In this document: positions 53,826 through 63,016 of the stretch, piece by piece | How positions within the stretch are numbered: the first letter of the stretch is position 1 | Layout: every line of letters starts with the position of its first letter | Source: Mycobacterium sp. NS-7484 | GTDB lineage: Bacteria > Actinomycetota > Actinomycetes > Mycobacteriales > Mycobacteriaceae | Direction: 5' to 3' | Length of the DNA: 64,000 nucleotides | Assembly (NCBI RefSeq): GCF_001953975.1 | Contig: NZ_MBEJ01000035.1 | Coordinates: 23,622-87,621 of the forward strand | Notes under the pieces: generated by a model | What the model was told of the DNA's origin: nothing | The model's database searches: none | What the model saw: only the letters and a program-made list of their open reading frames with translations | Translations under genes and position numbers: made by a program

Positions 53826-54248
53826 GTGCGATTGCAGAGACAGGTGGTGGACTACGCCCTCCGGCGGCGGTCCCTGCTGGCTGAGGTCTATTCGGGGCGC
53901 ACCGGCGTCTCGGAGGTCTGTGATGCCAACCCCTACCTGCTGCGCGCAGCGAAGTTTCACGGCAAGCAAAGCTCGGTGATGTGCCCGATCTGCCGTAAAG
54001 AGCAGCTCACGCTGGTGTCGTGGGTATTCGGCGAGCATCTGGGCCCGGTCTCGGGTTCGGCCCGCACCGCGGAGGAGCTGGTGATGTTGGCAACTCGTTA
54101 CGACGAGTTCGCAGTCCATGTGGTGGAGGTATGCCGCACCTGCAGTTGGAATCATCTGGTCAAGTCATATGTGTTGGGCGCGCCACGGCCGCCGAAGGCA
54201 CGGGGGACCCGACCCACGCGCAAGTCCGCGCGTACGGCCAGTGAATAG
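53826..54248 (+). CDS. DUF5318 zinc-ribbon-like protein (Rv0049-like)
   Basis: The 140-residue protein has two cysteine pairs (CPICRKE and CRTCSWN) that suggest a zinc-binding fold, and a basic N terminus (RLQRQVVDYALRRRSLL). The function is unknown. Its GTG start matches the M. tuberculosis protein and the leaderless promoter. The last 8 bases overlap ponA1. Confidence 0.88.
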   Translation: MRLQRQVVDYALRRRSLLAEVYSGRTGVSEVCDANPYLLRAAKFHGKQSSVMCPICRKEQLTLVSWVFGEHLGPVSGSARTAEELVMLATRYDEFAVHVVEVCRTCSWNHLVKSYVLGAPRPPKARGTRPTRKSARTASE

Positions 54249-56778
54249 CGAAGGGCGCCACAGTCGGTCAGCCAACGACGCCCGTAATGCGGCTGACCGC
54301 CTCGGTGCGCGCAAGAATCCTCCGCCGCCGCGGGACAACCCGCAGCCGGCGCGGGAGAATCGCCCCCCGGTGCGGGACAACGGGCCCACGGGTCGCGACA
54401 ACGGGCCCACGGGGCGCCCCCGTCCGGCGGTGCCGCCCGACGACCGGCTGACCGCGGTACTGCCGCCGGTGCGTGACGGCCGACCGGCCCCGCTCGATGT
54501 GGTCAAGGCGGCGATGGACGGCACCCCGCCGCCCAAACCGCCGCCACCGAAATCTCCGCCGCCGGGAGGCGGCGGTCGTGGATCCGGTCCGTCGGGTCCG
54601 TCCGGTCCGTCGGGACAAAATCCGGGGTCGTCTCGGCAGTTCCACATCAACTGGAAGCTGGTCCGGCGTGGGCTGATCGCCGCCGTCGTGGCGATGATCC
54701 TGCTGCCGCTCGTGACGTTCGGTATGGCGTACATGATCGTCGACGTTCCGCAGCCCGGCGACATCCGGACGGCGCAGGTGTCGACCATCCTGGCCAGCGA
54801 CGGCAGCGAGATCGCCCGGATCGTGCCGCCCGAAGGCAACCGGATCGACGTCAAGATCGACCAGATCCCCGAGCATGTCCGCGACGCGGTGATGGCCGCC
54901 GAGGACCGCGATTTCTATTCCAACCCGGGCTTCTCGTTCACCGCCCTGCTGCGCGCGATCAAGAACAACCTGGTCGGCGGTGATCTGCAGGGCGGGTCGA
55001 CGATCACCCAGCAGTACGTCAAGAACGCCCTGGTCGGAGACGAGCGTTCGGGTATCGGCGGTTTGATCCGCAAGGCCAAGGAGCTCGTCATCTCGACCAA
55101 GATGGCCAGCGAATGGTCCAAAGACGCTGTGCTGCAGGCGTATTTGAACATGATCTACTTCGGTCGCGGGTCATACGGGATCGCCGCGGCCGCCAAGGCG
55201 TACTTCGACAAACCCGTCGAGCAACTCACCGTCGCCGAGGGCGCACTGATGGCCGCACTGATCCAGCGGCCGTCGACGCTGGATCCCGCGGTGGACCCGG
55301 AGGGGGCCGCCGACCGGTGGAACTGGGTGCTCGACGGCATGGTCGACATGGGTGCGTTGTCGGCCAGTGACCGTGCCGGGCAGGTGTTCCCGCCGACGGT
55401 GCCGCCCGATCAGGCCCGCCAGGAAAACCAGACCACCGGACCGAACGGACTTATCGAACGGCAGGTCACCAAGGAACTGCTCGACCTGTTCGACATCAGC
55501 GAGCAGACGCTGAACACCGAGGGCCTGCAGATCACCACGACGATCGACCCGCAGGCCCAGGAAGCCGCCGAGGACGCGGTATCCAAGTACATGGACGGTC
55601 AAGAGGCCGACATGCGCACGGCGGTGGTATCCATCGACCCGCACGACGGCGCGGTGAAGGCCTATTACGGCGGCTCGGACGCCAACGGCTTCGACTTCGC
55701 CCAGGCCGGGCTGCCGACGGGGTCGTCGTTCAAGGTGTTCGCCCTCGTCGCGGCCCTGCAGCAGGGCATCGGCCTGGGCTATCAGGTGGACAGCGGGCCG
55801 GTCACGGTCAACGGCATCAAGATCACCAACGTCGAGGGCGAGGGATGCGGCACCTGCTCGATCGCCGAGGCGCTCAAGCGGTCGCTGAACACCAGCTACT
55901 ACCGGCTGATGCTGAAACTGGAGAACGGTCCCGAGGATGTGGCCAAGGCCGCGCACGACGCCGGTGTGGCCGAGAGTTTCCCCGGCGTCGAGCACACGCT
56001 GTCCGAGGACGGCAAGGGTGGCCCGCCCAACAACGGTGTGGTGCTGGGGCAGTACCAGTCCCGGGTGATCGACATGGCCTCGGCCTACGCCACCCTGGCG
56101 GCCTCGGGCGTCTACCACAAGCCGCATTTCGTGCAGAAAGTGGTGAACTCCGCGGGGCAGGTGCTGTTCGACGCCTCCAAGCAGGACAACGGTGAGCAAC
56201 GCATCGACAAGGCGGTGGCCGACAACGTGACGTCGGCGATGCAGCCGATCGCCGGCTGGTCGAAGGGTCACAACTTGGCCGGCGGGCGTGCCTCGGCCGC
56301 CAAGACCGGTACCAACCAGCTCGGCGACACCGGCGACAACCGCGACGCCTGGATGGTCGGTTACACCCCGTCGCTGTCGACGGCGGTCTGGGTCGGGACC
56401 ACCGAGGGCGTCAAGCCGTTGAAGAACAAGTGGGGCGCGCCGGTCTACGGATCCGGGCTGCCGTCGGACATCTGGAAAGCCACGATGGACGGCGCGCTGG
56501 ACGGTACCGACAACGAGACGTTCCCCAAGCCGACCGAGATCGGCGGTTATGCCGGTGTGCCGCAAGCTCCGCCGCCACCGCCGGCGACGCCGGGCACCCC
56601 GGGCGGCCCGCCGATTTCGGTGATGCCCTCGGAAACCGTCATCCAGCCGACCATCGAAGTGGCCCCGGGTATCACGATCCCGATCGGCCCACCGACCACC
56701 GTGCCGATCGGACCGCCGCCGGGAGCCCCCGTCATGCCCGGCGAGCCGGGCGTTCCGGTACCCCCGCCGCCTCCGTGA
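54241..56778 (+). CDS. ponA1: Bifunctional penicillin-binding protein PonA1
   Basis: This class A PBP polymerises and crosslinks peptidoglycan. The 845-residue protein has a Pro/Arg-rich cytoplasmic head (about 1-130), one membrane helix (GLIAAVVAMILLPLVTFGMAYM), and a GT51 glycosyltransferase domain (AAEDRDFYSNPG, GGSTITQQYVKN). The transpeptidase domain has SSFK (nucleophile), SLN and KTGTN. A Pro-rich external tail ends the protein. The GTG at 54241 overlaps the previous stop. Confidence 0.95.
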   Translation: MNSEGRHSRSANDARNAADRLGARKNPPPPRDNPQPARENRPPVRDNGPTGRDNGPTGRPRPAVPPDDRLTAVLPPVRDGRPAPLDVVKAAMDGTPPPKPPPPKSPPPGGGGRGSGPSGPSGPSGQNPGSSRQFHINWKLVRRGLIAAVVAMILLPLVTFGMAYMIVDVPQPGDIRTAQVSTILASDGSEIARIVPPEGNRIDVKIDQIPEHVRDAVMAAEDRDFYSNPGFSFTALLRAIKNNLVGGDLQGGSTITQQYVKNALVGDERSGIGGLIRKAKELVISTKMASEWSKDAVLQAYLNMIYFGRGSYGIAAAAKAYFDKPVEQLTVAEGALMAALIQRPSTLDPAVDPEGAADRWNWVLDGMVDMGALSASDRAGQVFPPTVPPDQARQENQTTGPNGLIERQVTKELLDLFDISEQTLNTEGLQITTTIDPQAQEAAEDAVSKYMDGQEADMRTAVVSIDPHDGAVKAYYGGSDANGFDFAQAGLPTGSSFKVFALVAALQQGIGLGYQVDSGPVTVNGIKITNVEGEGCGTCSIAEALKRSLNTSYYRLMLKLENGPEDVAKAAHDAGVAESFPGVEHTLSEDGKGGPPNNGVVLGQYQSRVIDMASAYATLAASGVYHKPHFVQKVVNSAGQVLFDASKQDNGEQRIDKAVADNVTSAMQPIAGWSKGHNLAGGRASAAKTGTNQLGDTGDNRDAWMVGYTPSLSTAVWVGTTEGVKPLKNKWGAPVYGSGLPSDIWKATMDGALDGTDNETFPKPTEIGGYAGVPQAPPPPPATPGTPGGPPISVMPSETVIQPTIEVAPGITIPIGPPTTVPIGPPPGAPVMPGEPGVPVPPPPP

Positions 56779-58400
56779 CGGACCGGGATTCGCCGGCTCC
56801 GCCGGCAGAAGACCGGCGGAGCGCCGACGAACGCGACCTCCCCAGCCGCAATGACCGGCTGGCCGAAGCGCTGTCGCAGACCGTGGGTGGGCCGGTCGGA
56901 CGTCACGCGCTGATCGGCCGGGCCCGGTTCATGACCCCGCTGCGGGTGATGTTCCTGATCGCCGTCGTGTTCCTGGCGTTCGGGTATACCTCCAAGGCCG
57001 CCTGCCTGCAGACCACCGGCACCGGCACCGCCGGTCAGCGGGTGGCGAACTGGGAGAACAACCGGGCCTATTACGAGCTGTGCTACTCCGACACGGTTCC
57101 GCTCTACACCGCAGAGTTGTTGAACCTGGGCAAGTTTCCCTACAAGTCCAGCTGGGTGGAGAACGACGCCACCGGAAAGCCGCGGATGCAGTACGACGGT
57201 AGCCCGGCAATCCGCTACATGGAGTATCCGGTGCTCACCGGGCTCTATCAATACTTGTCGATGTCCCTGGCCAAGACCTACACGGCTTTGACCAAACTGG
57301 TGTCGATCCCGGTCGTGGCCGAGGTGGTGATGTTCTTCAACATCGCCGCGTTCGGTTTGGCGCTGGCCTGGTTGACCACGGTCTGGGCGACGTCCCGGAT
57401 GGCCGGGCGACGGGTCTGGGATGCCGCACTGGTGGCGGGCTCGCCGATCGTGATCTTCCAGGTCTTCACCAACTTCGACGCGCTGGCCACCGCGGCCGCC
57501 GCTGGGGCGATGCTGGCGTGGGCACGACGCAGACCGGTGTGGGCCGGCGCGCTGATCGGAATCGGTGTCGCGGCCAAGCTCTACCCGCTGCTGTTGTTCG
57601 TTCCGCTGGTGTTGCTGGGTCTACGGACCGGCCGGCTGCGCGAAGTCGGCAAGGCCGCGGTGACCGCGGTGATCACCTGGTTGGTGGTCAATCTGCCGAT
57701 CATGGTGCTCTTCCCGCGCGGGTGGTCAGAGTTCTTCCGGCTCAACGCCCGTCGCGGCGACGACATGGATTCGCTCTACAACGTGGTGAAGTCGTTCACC
57801 GATTGGCGCGGGTTCGATCCGGATCTGGGGTTCTGGCAGCCACCGACGGTGCTCAACACCGTCACCGCAGTGCTGTTCGCGGCGTGCTGTATCGCCATCG
57901 GCTACATCGCGCTGACCGCGACGCAGCGGCCCCGGCTGGCGCAGTTGGCGTTCCTGGTGGTGGCGGCGTTCCTGCTGACCAACAAGGTGTGGAGCCCACA
58001 ATTTTCACTGTGGCTGGTGCCGTTGGCGGTGCTGGCCCTGCCGCATCGTCGAATCCTGCTGGCCTGGATGACGATTGACGCCCTGGTCTGGGTTCCCCGC
58101 ATGCTCTATCTGTACGGCGAGTCCAACAAGGGTCTACCCGAGCAGTGGTTCACCATCACCGTGCTGCTGCGCGACATCGCGGTGATCGTGTTGTGCGCGT
58201 TGGTGATCCGACAGATCTACCGTCCGGAACTGGATCTGGTCCGCTACGGTGGCCGCATCGACGACCCGACCGGCGGCGTGTTCGACCGGGCCCCCGACAC
58301 CCCGCCGCGCTGGCTGCCGGACTGGCTGCGACCATCGGCGGACCGGGTGCGGATCGAGCCTGCGCCGGACCGGGAGCCGGCCTCGACGTCGACGGGTTGA
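56775..58400 (+). CDS. GT87-type polyprenol-phosphate-mannose-dependent glycosyltransferase (Rv0051-like)
   Basis: The 541-residue membrane protein has about ten helices and a large first external loop with an acidic and aromatic motif (YYELCYSDTVPLYTAELL). This is the layout of the mycobacterial GT87/DUF2029 family that uses decaprenyl-phosphate sugars for lipid and arabinogalactan assembly. The acceptor is unknown. The GTG start overlaps the ponA1 stop by 3 bases, so the two are coupled. Confidence 0.85.
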   Translation: MTDRDSPAPPAEDRRSADERDLPSRNDRLAEALSQTVGGPVGRHALIGRARFMTPLRVMFLIAVVFLAFGYTSKAACLQTTGTGTAGQRVANWENNRAYYELCYSDTVPLYTAELLNLGKFPYKSSWVENDATGKPRMQYDGSPAIRYMEYPVLTGLYQYLSMSLAKTYTALTKLVSIPVVAEVVMFFNIAAFGLALAWLTTVWATSRMAGRRVWDAALVAGSPIVIFQVFTNFDALATAAAAGAMLAWARRRPVWAGALIGIGVAAKLYPLLLFVPLVLLGLRTGRLREVGKAAVTAVITWLVVNLPIMVLFPRGWSEFFRLNARRGDDMDSLYNVVKSFTDWRGFDPDLGFWQPPTVLNTVTAVLFAACCIAIGYIALTATQRPRLAQLAFLVVAAFLLTNKVWSPQFSLWLVPLAVLALPHRRILLAWMTIDALVWVPRMLYLYGESNKGLPEQWFTITVLLRDIAVIVLCALVIRQIYRPELDLVRYGGRIDDPTGGVFDRAPDTPPRWLPDWLRPSADRVRIEPAPDREPASTSTG

Positions 58401-58592
58401 CGTCGCGCCGGACTCTGCCGTGGGGCCGGCGCGTCACGCCCCGCTTTGTCACGCCAGAGTGACTCTGGCCGTCGAGCGCCACTCTGGTGTGACAATCGCT
58501 GGGGCATTGTGGATTTCGCGCACGCTAGCGTGACGCTCGGCCATGACAGCTGCTCCAGCGTGACAATGTGGGTGCAAGGATGATGCCGAACC
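58401..58592. terminator. Spacer with 16-bp inverted repeat (bidirectional terminator)
   Basis: Within this 192-base gap, 58446-58461 (TTGTCACGCCAGAGTG) pairs with 58480-58495 over 16 bases with one G-U, around an 18-base loop. A perfect 12-base palindrome CACGCTAGCGTG follows at 58521-58532. The gap separates the plus-strand ponA1 operon from the minus-strand cyclase gene. I see no gene in it. Confidence 0.6.
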
Positions 58593-59912
58593 CTAGCCGT
58601 CGGCGGCGGCGAACAACTGCCAATCGCCCGGCACACCCTTGAGTTGATGCGTGCCACAGCTGTCGAATTGCAAGCCGGACCCGATGACGAGGTCGCGGAG
58701 TGTGCTCGACACCAGCACCTGGCCGGGTGCGGCAAGGGCGCTGACGCGGGCGCCGATGTGTACCCCGATACCACCGATGTCGTCACCGCGAACCTCGCAC
58801 TCGCCGGTGTGCAACCCGGCGCGTATCTCGATGCCGAGCGTCCGCACCGCGTCTCGCACGGCCATCGCGCAGCGGATGGCCCGCTGGGGCCCGTCGAACA
58901 TGGCGAGAAAGCCGTCTCCGGCGGTGCTGACCTCGCGGCCACGAAACCGCGCGAGCTGGGACCGGACGATGGAATCGTGCGCGTCGAGGAGTGCGTGCCA
59001 GTCTCGGTCGCCGATGTCCGCTGCCCGACGGGTCGATTCGACAATGTCGGTGAACAGCACGGTGGCCAGAACACGGTCATCGGCCACATCGGGTTGGTGA
59101 CCGGTGAGGAATTCGTGAACTTCCAGGAAGGCGGGGCGCCACGGTTCCACGAAGTGGTACATGTTGCGTCCCTGCAGTTCAATGTATTTCGCTCCGGGGA
59201 TGTTGTCGGCGACATACTTTCCCATCGATCGGGTGATGTAGACGTCGTCAGAGTGCTGAACGACGAGGGTGGGCACCCGGATGGTCGGCAGCAGATCCTT
59301 CACGTTCAGTTCGGATACGAACGGCAGCATCAACCGGAGTGTCCCTGGGCTGGCGGCCAGGCGCTCCATGCGAGCCCACGACGCGCGGATGTCCTCGTTC
59401 CACGGAGTGTCCGGGTTGATGATGTGCTGGAATTCTCCTGTACCCCAAAGGGATACCATTGCGCTGAGCGCCTCCTCCGGAGTGGGCCCATTGGGCTTTT
59501 CCATCAGCGCATCGGCGTATACCTCGAGTGCGACCAGTGCCGTCGTTCGGGACGGATGGGTAGCAGCGAACAATGCTGCAGTGGCGAACGCGCCGTCGAT
59601 CGCCAGGAGCACGGCTTCTTGGCTGCCGAGGTCATCGAGTACGGCGGCGATGCTGTCGGTCCACTGCTCCAGCGTCGGAAGCGCGCCTGCGCTGACCGGG
59701 TCGGATGTACCGGTACCTGGCTGATCGAGAAAGACCAGCCGGCCGAGCGACGTCATCGCCTTGAGCCATCCTTGCAGCGCAGGCAGTTCCGGAATCACTT
59801 CACAACAGGTGAACCAGTTCGGGACGAACACAATGTCGCGATCGCCTGCTCGCGAAGCGCGGTAGGCGACGTGCAATTCACCGTTGCGCGCATAGCGCGT
59901 CTCGGAGAACAC
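58593..59912 (-). CDS. Alpha/beta-hydrolase-like domain fused to class III adenylate cyclase (LipJ/Rv1900c-like)
   Basis: The 439-residue protein has an N-terminal alpha/beta-hydrolase fold (about 1-265) and a C-terminal cyclase domain (about 280-439). The cyclase has the metal aspartates in LFTDIVEST and STAGDGFLAMFDG. The usual purine-selecting Lys is Ser and the usual Asn is His (VHIGARVSA), like Rv1900c. The hydrolase elbow reads LAIDGAF, with Asp for the nucleophilic Ser, so it is probably a sensor. The GTG start has a leaderless promoter. Confidence 0.88.
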   Translation of the reverse strand: MFSETRYARNGELHVAYRASRAGDRDIVFVPNWFTCCEVIPELPALQGWLKAMTSLGRLVFLDQPGTGTSDPVSAGALPTLEQWTDSIAAVLDDLGSQEAVLLAIDGAFATAALFAATHPSRTTALVALEVYADALMEKPNGPTPEEALSAMVSLWGTGEFQHIINPDTPWNEDIRASWARMERLAASPGTLRLMLPFVSELNVKDLLPTIRVPTLVVQHSDDVYITRSMGKYVADNIPGAKYIELQGRNMYHFVEPWRPAFLEVHEFLTGHQPDVADDRVLATVLFTDIVESTRRAADIGDRDWHALLDAHDSIVRSQLARFRGREVSTAGDGFLAMFDGPQRAIRCAMAVRDAVRTLGIEIRAGLHTGECEVRGDDIGGIGVHIGARVSALAAPGQVLVSSTLRDLVIGSGLQFDSCGTHQLKGVPGDWQLFAAADG

Positions 59913-59918
59913 GTCGGC

Positions 59919-59924
59919 AGTCTA
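59919..59924 (-). promoter_or_regulatory. Leaderless promoter of the cyclase gene
   Basis: TAGACT on the minus strand, 6 bases, then GTG (59912). Confidence 0.5.
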
Positions 59925-59995
59925 TGCCCGCCGCGCATCGTGAAGGTGCAGTTTCAGCTCAGCCCGGATACGGGGGCCGGGTACACCTTGGGCGG

Positions 59996-60517
59996 CTAGG
60001 TCCTGATCCATCTGGCCGTCGTCGGCAGCACGGCCAACACGATCGTGACGATCGGCAGGGCGAAGCTCAGGACCGCCAGTCCGCTCGACCCGGGAGCTGC
60101 GTAGCTGCCGGTCGTCGCGACATTGATCCAGAGACTGACCAGGCTGCCCACGATGATCAATGCACTGCCGATGACGATGAGTCGGCGGCCGATCACCTTG
60201 CGTCGCACCAGCGCCAGCGCGCCGGCCAGGAGGAGGACTCCGCAGACGACACTGAGCAGCGTCGCGAGGACGGTCATAGTCAGGACCCCCGGGGATCGCA
60301 ACGCCAGGGACCGCAGACCCGCGTCGGTCACGAGCGCGGAAAGCCCGGACAGCCCGAGAATGCCGTTGCCGAGGGTCAACAGTCCGCCGATCACCGCTAG
60401 GACAGCGGTGACGATCGCCGTGACTGCGTTCGGGGCGACGTCGGACGCAGGTTCCGAGACGTCAGAGGTTTCCGTGCCGTCGGGTCCGTGCAGAGAGGTC
60501 ACGAGCGTCAGGCCCAT
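59996..60517 (-). CDS. Small multi-pass membrane protein, paralogue of the upstream gene
   Basis: The 173-residue protein has four hydrophobic segments (AVTAIVTAVLAVIGGLLTLG, VLATLLSVVCGVLLLAGALAL, LIVIGSALIIVGSLVSLW, LPIVTIVLAVLPTTARWI). It matches the C-terminal 170 residues of the upstream gene product in order and in motifs (LVRRKVIGRRL versus LLRKMIGRWL; VLPTTARWIRT versus LLPSTTAWIRA). It lacks the Pro/Gly/Tyr-rich head. Start and previous stop overlap by 10 bases. The function is unknown. Confidence 0.75.
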   Translation of the reverse strand: MGLTLVTSLHGPDGTETSDVSEPASDVAPNAVTAIVTAVLAVIGGLLTLGNGILGLSGLSALVTDAGLRSLALRSPGVLTMTVLATLLSVVCGVLLLAGALALVRRKVIGRRLIVIGSALIIVGSLVSLWINVATTGSYAAPGSSGLAVLSFALPIVTIVLAVLPTTARWIRT

Positions 60518-61227
60518 CCCTGATACGGCGGATAGGGCTGGGGTACAACGAGATTCTGTTTCGCCCGGATCCAGGCCGTTGTCGACGGCAGCAACGCCAG
60601 AACGATTGTCAGGACCGGAAAGATCAGACTCAACAGAGAGGACACGCCGCCGCCTCCGCTGTAGGGCACTTGCTCTGCCGCCGCGCTACCGATCCCGAGG
60701 ATGATGAGGTTGGCCACGATGGTGACGCCGCATCCCGCGACTACGAGCCAACGGCCGATCATCTTGCGCAGCAACAACGTCACGGTCCCGGCCAGCAGTA
60801 GGAGTCCGGCGACGGTCCCCAGCACGAGCACAAGCGCCAACAGTCCCTTCATCCCGCCCGAGAGCTCGGCGCCGTCGAGGGAATTGTCGTTGCTGATCAC
60901 GGCCAGCGCAAACAGTCCGATGACGCCGCCGAAGAGGTTCGCCAGGGCGCCGAGCGCGGCCAGCACGGCCGCGGTGATGCCGGTGGCACCGCTCGGCGAT
61001 GCGGCAGGCATGGGCGGCAGGCCCGGCGGCGGGTACGCCCCGGGATAACCGGACGGTGGTGGATACCCGGGTTGCTGCGGATAGCCGGCCGACGGCGGCG
61101 CAAAGCCCGGCTGGTGCGGATACCCGGGTTGTTGCGGGTAACCGGGCTGCTGAGGGACACCCGGTTGCTGCGGGTAACCGGGTTGTTCTCCGAACCCCTG
61201 ACCGTAGGGCCCGTTGGGGTACGTCAC
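60508..61227 (-). CDS. Membrane protein with Gly-Tyr-Pro-Gln repeat head
   Basis: The 239-residue protein has an N-terminal head of about 80 residues made of repeats such as GYPQQPG, seen several times, followed by four membrane helices (ITAAVLAALGALANLFGGVIGLFALAV and three more). Such heads are common in mycobacterial membrane proteins of unknown function. The GTG start has GGGGGA upstream. It is divergent from rpsF. Confidence 0.78.
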   Translation of the reverse strand: MTYPNGPYGQGFGEQPGYPQQPGVPQQPGYPQQPGYPHQPGFAPPSAGYPQQPGYPPPSGYPGAYPPPGLPPMPAASPSGATGITAAVLAALGALANLFGGVIGLFALAVISNDNSLDGAELSGGMKGLLALVLVLGTVAGLLLLAGTVTLLLRKMIGRWLVVAGCGVTIVANLIILGIGSAAAEQVPYSGGGGVSSLLSLIFPVLTIVLALLPSTTAWIRAKQNLVVPQPYPPYQGWA

Positions 61228-61385
61228 AAGATCCCCCGATCGTCGAAGATTGACTGGCTCACCATATACGGATTTCGCAGATCAGGGCGCTTTCGGGTAG
61301 CCTGGGCCGGTTGCCGACGCAGGCGACCCTCCTGCCACGGAATCCGCCGTGGCCGTACACGACCATAGGAGGTGATGAGGTTCTA
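61228..61385. promoter_or_regulatory. Divergent spacer and leader of the rpsF operon
   Basis: This 158-base gap carries the rpsF leader with a strong ribosome site (GGAGGTGATGAGG) before the ATG. TAGCCT near 61298 is a candidate -10. No -35 or ribosomal-protein binding structure is clear to me. Confidence 0.4.
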
Positions 61386-61676
61386 ATGCGTCCATACGAA
61401 ATCATGGTCATTCTCGACCCCACACTTGACGAGCGCACCGTAGCTCCGTCCCTGGAGACGTTCTTGAACGTCGTCCGCAAGGATGGCGGGACTGTCGAGA
61501 AGGTCGACATCTGGGGCCGACGCCGGCTGGCCTACGAGATCGCCAAGCACGCCGAGGGCATCTACGCCGTCGTCGACGTCAAGGCTGAACCGGCCACCGT
61601 GTCCGAGCTCGACCGTCAGCTCAACCTGAACGAGTCCGTGCTGCGGACCAAGGTGATGCGGACCGACAAGCACTAA
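61386..61676 (+). CDS. rpsF: Ribosomal protein bS6
   Basis: bS6 binds bS18 in the small-subunit platform. The 96-residue product begins [19 protein letters not shown] and contains [10 protein letters not shown], the family core. The ATG at 61386 follows the strong GGAGG site; an in-frame extension to 61311 is not family-like. It leads the rpsF-ssb-rpsR-rplI operon. Confidence 0.97.
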   Translation: MRPYEIMVILDPTLDERTVAPSLETFLNVVRKDGGTVEKVDIWGRRRLAYEIAKHAEGIYAVVDVKAEPATVSELDRQLNLNESVLRTKVMRTDKH

Positions 61677-61745
61677 AGGCCGTCAGTCGTCGGCGCAGCT
61701 ACGTAGGCTTCGCGCAAACGGACATGCCTATCCCAGGAGGATCTC

Positions 61746-62252
61746 GTGGCTGGTGACACCACCATCACAGTTGTCGGAAACCTGACCGCCGACCCGGAAC
61801 TGCGCTTCACTCCGTCCGGCGCGGCCGTGGCCAACTTCACCGTGGCCTCCACGCCGCGCATGTTCGACCGTCAGAGCGGGGAGTGGAAGGACGGCGAGGC
61901 GCTGTTCCTGCGGTGCAACATCTGGCGGGAGGCGGCCGAGAACGTGGCCGAGAGCCTCGTGCGGGGTTCGCGGGTGATCGTCACCGGCCGGCTCAAGCAG
62001 CGTTCCTTCGAGACCCGTGAGGGTGAGAAGCGCACTGTGGTCGAGGTCGAGGTCGACGAGATCGGTCCGTCTTTGCGTTACGCCACGGCCAAGGTCAACA
62101 AGGCCAGCCGTAGTGGCGGCGGCGGGGGAGGCGGCGGCTTCGGCGGTGGTGGCGGCGGTGGTTCGCGCCAGGCCGAGCCCAAGGACGATCCGTGGGGCAG
62201 TGCACCGGCGTCGGGCTCCTTCAGCGGGGCCGACGACGAGCCGCCGTTCTGA
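61746..62252 (+). CDS. ssb: Single-stranded DNA-binding protein
   Basis: SSB coats single-stranded DNA and recruits repair and replication proteins through its C terminus. The 168-residue product has an OB fold ([20 protein letters not shown]), a Gly-rich linker (about 120-145) and the acidic tip DDEPPF. The GTG start has AGGAGG five bases upstream. Confidence 0.97.
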   Translation: MAGDTTITVVGNLTADPELRFTPSGAAVANFTVASTPRMFDRQSGEWKDGEALFLRCNIWREAAENVAESLVRGSRVIVTGRLKQRSFETREGEKRTVVEVEVDEIGPSLRYATAKVNKASRSGGGGGGGGFGGGGGGGSRQAEPKDDPWGSAPASGSFSGADDEPPF

Positions 62253-62288
62253 TCAACAACGAAAATTTTTGCAAGGAAGAGATAACCA

Positions 62289-62549
62289 ATGGCCAAGTCC
62301 ACAAAGCGACGGCCGGCACCGGAAAAGCCGGTCAAGACTCGTAAGTGCGTGTTCTGCTCCAAGAAGGGTAAGGGGCAGGTCATCGACTACAAGGACACCG
62401 CGCTGCTGCGCACCTACATCAGCGAGCGCGGCAAGATCCGTGCCCGTCGGGTGACCGGCAACTGCGTCCAGCACCAGCGCGATGTCGCCATCGCCGTGAA
62501 GAATGCCCGCGAGGTGGCTCTGCTGCCGTTCGGCTCGTCGACGCGGTAG
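62289..62549 (+). CDS. rpsR: Ribosomal protein bS18 (cysteine-containing form)
   Basis: The 86-residue product partners bS6. It carries CVFCSKK and a later Cys (GNCVQHQR), the zinc-ligand pattern of the C+ form; mycobacteria also have a zinc-independent paralogue elsewhere. The core [17 protein letters not shown] is canonical. AAGGAAGAG precedes the ATG. Confidence 0.96.
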   Translation: MAKSTKRRPAPEKPVKTRKCVFCSKKGKGQVIDYKDTALLRTYISERGKIRARRVTGNCVQHQRDVAIAVKNAREVALLPFGSSTR

Positions 62550-62560
62550 GGGATAGACCA

Positions 62561-63016
62561 ATGAAGCTGATTCTCACTGCTGAGGTGGAGCACCTGGGTG
62601 TCGCTGGCGACGCCGTCGAGGTGAAGGACGGCTACGGCCGTAACTACCTGCTGCCCCGCGGGCTGGCCATCGTGGCCTCCCGTGGTGCCGAGCGCCAGGC
62701 CGAGGAGATCCGCCGGGCGCGCGAGGCCAAGTCGATCCGCGGCGTCGAGCACGCCAACGAGCTCAAGACCGCGCTCGAGAACCTCGGCGAGGTTTCGCTG
62801 CCGGTGCACGCCGCAGCCGATACCGGCAAGCTGTTCGGTTCGGTTACCGCCGCTGACGTCGTGGCTGTGATCAAGAAGGCCGGCGGCCCCAACTTGGACA
62901 AGCGCACCGTGCAGCTGCCCAAGGCGCATATCAAGTCGGTCGGTACGCACCCGATCACCGTGAAGCTGCACACCGGGGTGGAAGCCAAGGTGTCGCTCAA
63001 CGTCATCGCGGAGTAG
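62561..63016 (+). CDS. rplI: Ribosomal protein bL9
   Basis: The 151-residue protein begins [20 protein letters not shown] and has the N-domain signature [14 protein letters not shown], a connecting helix and a C-terminal RNA-binding domain. It is the last gene of the rpsF operon and is followed by a strong hairpin terminator. Confidence 0.97.
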   Translation: MKLILTAEVEHLGVAGDAVEVKDGYGRNYLLPRGLAIVASRGAERQAEEIRRAREAKSIRGVEHANELKTALENLGEVSLPVHAAADTGKLFGSVTAADVVAVIKKAGGPNLDKRTVQLPKAHIKSVGTHPITVKLHTGVEAKVSLNVIAE

